Of a stretch of 64,000 nucleotides of DNA, positions 61,944-64,000 are shown piece by piece (within the stretch, counting starts at the first letter, position 1; each line of letters starts with the position of its first letter). Origin of the DNA: Pseudomonadales bacterium (GTDB lineage: Bacteria > Pseudomonadota > Gammaproteobacteria > Pseudomonadales > DT-91); the NCBI GenBank assembly GCA_013215055.1, contig JABSRQ010000007.1, positions 124,001 through 188,000 of the forward strand, in the 5' to 3' direction. Below the pieces are notes generated by a model that saw only the letters and a list, made by a program, of their open reading frames with translations, ran no database searches and was not told the DNA's origin. Both the position numbers and the translations under genes were made by a program.

Positions 61944-63676
61944 TTGGACGGCTCCTGAATAGTCTGCCGGTTGATAGACAAAGGCCGTTGTTTGTCTAAC
62001 GGATAATCCGCCACTGTACGCAGCGACCAATGGTCGGGGGTGACTTGCAAATCCCGCAGATAAACAAAAGCCGATCGCCCGGGCTTAAAGGCAAGCTCTT
62101 TGTTTACCGCATAAACATTGTTGGGTGTGGGTAAAAAGACCATCAGGTTTTGTTCAAATAAATAACGCAGGTATTCCGCCAGAAAAGGCACGTAGCGATC
62201 CGAGTCGGCATTGATGCTGAACAACTGCTCGGTATAGGCCTTTAATGTTTTATTGGCAGGAATTGTTGACCAGTCGTTGGCCGGATTGTAGACAAAAAAC
62301 GCCGACCACGGATGTTTAAACCAGTCGTAGTTACCCCATAATAATAGATCCCAGGGTTTTTCATTGCTCTGTTTCCAGGTGCCATGTAACTGATGAAACA
62401 CCTGTTGTTCGGTAGCCAGAATCTCGACCTTTAAATCAATATTAACCTGGGCCAAGAAATATTGAATGTCTCTGATCAAAAACAGAAAACTCTTTTGCGC
62501 CAGCAAGGTTAATTGTAAAGGCTGCTGCGGATCCAGCCCCTGTTGTTTTTGATACTGTTGTACCATGGCTTTTAACGCCTCGGTACTGGTATCGTTGCGG
62601 CGATAAAATTCTGCAAAATAGTCGTCCAGCAGATCGATGGCCTCATCAACTTTATAGAAGTTTGGCGAGACCATGGTGGGCGATAAAACCCCCTCCCCCA
62701 GCATGGCTAAATTTAATAGATATTCCTGATCGATGGCATGATTAATCACAAAGCGTATACGTGCATCTGTTAGCGCCTTGTGGCCATTGATTAGATTGAT
62801 ATGCATCGCATAGTTATTCAACGATGGCGAGATGGCCAGCTTGGCATAAGGCGAAAGCACCGTCGCAGTCAGGTCGGCAAACTTGACCGGACTGATATCA
62901 ATAATGCCCTCATGCTCTAACACCGAATCCCTGGCCTTATCCATACCAAACTCACTATAAATGGTGATGGTTTCAACTTTGGGTTTGTCCTCTCCCCAAT
63001 AGAGAGCATTGGCCTTGAGCACGGCCTTTTTACTGCGCCTATCCCCTTCTATATAACCTTCATGGAGGATATAGGGGCCTAATGCATAGAGGCCAGGCTC
63101 GGCCAGATTGGGGCAGGTTGGCTTGCCATTCCAGCCAAACTTGGCCAGATATTCAGCTGTGTAAAATTGCAGCCACATGGCATCGTTTATAAATGCGCCA
63201 TAGGCCTCTGTTAGATGGAATCTAACCGTATAGTCATCCACTTTTTCCACCCGATCGAGGATGGTGTGCAGCTTGGAGAAGGTGGAGGGTTGGCGTTGGA
63301 AGTGGCGCATATTGGACAACACCGAATTGGCATCAAAGGCAGAGCCATCCTGAAACCTTACGCCACGGCGTAATTCAAACTGCCAGGTTTTGTCATCGAT
63401 ACTGTGATGGCTCTTGGCCAGATCGTATTGCCAGCCTCGGGCATTGCCGGCCGGTCTCACGAGTGCGGCATTGATCGCATGAGAGATGGCAAGATAAGGC
63501 AGATTGGGCAGGAATAACTTAACATGAGAACCCGGCTGGAACTGGTTGCTGACTCGCAGCGCAGTGTCATCGGCATAAAGACCTATGTCCGGCGCATCGG
63601 AGGCCCGAGCCACCTGGAAATTCAATAACACAAGGGCCTGTAGCAGAATGGCCTTTAAGCAGTTTTTTAGGCTCAT
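61940..63676 (-). CDS. Periplasmic solute-binding protein, family 5 (peptide/opine type), coupled to sensor kinase
   Basis: A 578-aa exported protein with signal ending QVARASDAP. SBP_bac_5 features: WQFELRRGVRFQDGSAFDAN, near-N-terminal FLPNLPYLAISHAI, and DARIRFVINHAIDQEYLLN. No permease genes are adjacent. Its last codons overlap the GTG of the hybrid kinase, so it is more likely a sensory co-receptor than a transport component. The ligand may be a peptide or another small molecule. Confidence 0.9.
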   Translation of the reverse strand: MSLKNCLKAILLQALVLLNFQVARASDAPDIGLYADDTALRVSNQFQPGSHVKLFLPNLPYLAISHAINAALVRPAGNARGWQYDLAKSHHSIDDKTWQFELRRGVRFQDGSAFDANSVLSNMRHFQRQPSTFSKLHTILDRVEKVDDYTVRFHLTEAYGAFINDAMWLQFYTAEYLAKFGWNGKPTCPNLAEPGLYALGPYILHEGYIEGDRRSKKAVLKANALYWGEDKPKVETITIYSEFGMDKARDSVLEHEGIIDISPVKFADLTATVLSPYAKLAISPSLNNYAMHINLINGHKALTDARIRFVINHAIDQEYLLNLAMLGEGVLSPTMVSPNFYKVDEAIDLLDDYFAEFYRRNDTSTEALKAMVQQYQKQQGLDPQQPLQLTLLAQKSFLFLIRDIQYFLAQVNIDLKVEILATEQQVFHQLHGTWKQSNEKPWDLLLWGNYDWFKHPWSAFFVYNPANDWSTIPANKTLKAYTEQLFSINADSDRYVPFLAEYLRYLFEQNLMVFLPTPNNVYAVNKELAFKPGRSAFVYLRDLQVTPDHWSLRTVADYPLDKQRPLSINRQTIQEPSK

Positions 63677-63885
63677 TTCTATCTACATCCATTTACACCG
63701 GCTTCAGCAGCAATTATTCATCTTCCCCCTAAAAAACGCAACTATTAGCATTCACCTCAAGCTAAGCAGCTGTTATATCGATGGTTTTACTAATTTATGG
63801 GGTAAAGCGAACAGATTCAATATCAACCGAATAGCGCACTACTGGCCATCAGCTGAGGCAGCTAAACACTTTTAGGCGCTGCTAA

Positions 63886-63939
63886 CACACATTAACAACA
63901 CAGTAGTACACAGCGTTCTGACGCTGGCATTGCAATACT
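63886..63939 (+). promoter_or_regulatory. Direct-repeat promoter (copy 8), upstream of the gene at the right edge
   Basis: CACACAT (63886-63892), TACACAG (63907-63913) 21 bp later, then -10 AATACT (63934-63939) after 20 bp. The start codon follows 54 bp further on. Confidence 0.72.
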
Positions 63940-63992
63940 GCATACACGTTTGGTGATTAGCCAACAAAACTGCCAATACAAGGAGCACGGCA

Positions 63993-64000
63993 ATGGAACA
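63993..64000 (+). CDS. Start of a gene cut by the window edge
   Basis: ATGGAACA preceded by AAGGAG at the proper distance, downstream of direct-repeat promoter copy 8. Only the first two to three codons are visible, so the product is unknown. Confidence 0.6.

Overview
The window is about 64 kb of a moderate-GC chromosome from a Gram-negative bacterium, most likely a marine or aquatic gammaproteobacterium of the Cellvibrionales/Spongiibacteraceae type. That placement is inferred from a fused BioH-BioC protein, a BirA-like operator at bioB, TonB-dependent receptors, outer-membrane barrels, sulfatases and an integron cassette cluster. No rRNA is present to test it.

Layout. 1-9.0 kb: a nitronate monooxygenase/acyl-CoA ligase operon (cut by the left edge), a 7TM-DISM hybrid kinase, a diguanylate cyclase and a DUF922-type lipoprotein. 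9.1-13.8 kb: the biotin operon bioB-bioF-bioHC-bioD, reading leftwards from a sigma70 promoter covered by a BirA-type operator, with divergent comF. 14.6-21.5 kb: an acetyltransferase, a GFA protein, an RND exporter, DUF350, cysE and an exopolysaccharide priming glycosyltransferase. A tRNA-Arg(CCG) gene (21.7 kb) marks the edge of a scarred accessory island (21.8-28.3 kb) that holds a GH8 cellulase and a TonB-dependent receptor among IS91- and IS3-type remnants and two nested pairs of long inverted repeats.

28.3-33.1 kb is a run of envelope genes (OmpA-like and other lipoproteins). 33.3-38.2 kb is an unusual signalling pair: an HTH_vMAP + AAA-like NTPase, and a 1205-residue AAA-like/hybrid histidine kinase with REC-HPt-REC. 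38.5-42.9 kb holds a BamA-like barrel, an IS110-family remnant and an integron cassette cluster. The cluster has five complete attC sites and a sixth that is truncated at the IS110 remnant. No integrase is visible, so this looks like a CALIN. 43-48 kb has small genes, a candidate small RNA and an HTH regulator. 48-54 kb has an octaheme TPR cytochrome and two divergent sulfatases. 54.7-58.5 kb is a nitrate module: a NIT-domain-like protein, a porin and a NarK transporter with a candidate sigma54 promoter. 58.9-63.7 kb is a periplasmic binding protein translationally coupled to a hybrid kinase.

The most novel signal is a promoter architecture repeated at least eight times between 29 and 64 kb. 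It consists of two CACACAT-like half-sites exactly 21 bp apart, followed after 19-20 bp by a -10 hexamer. It precedes the OmpA lipoprotein, two other envelope genes, the BamA-like barrel, a 55-residue small ORF, a candidate ~105-nt sRNA with its own terminator, one sulfatase, and the gene that begins at the right edge. The geometry is that of sites bound by LytTR-type activators. This suggests an undescribed envelope regulon whose regulator lies outside the window.
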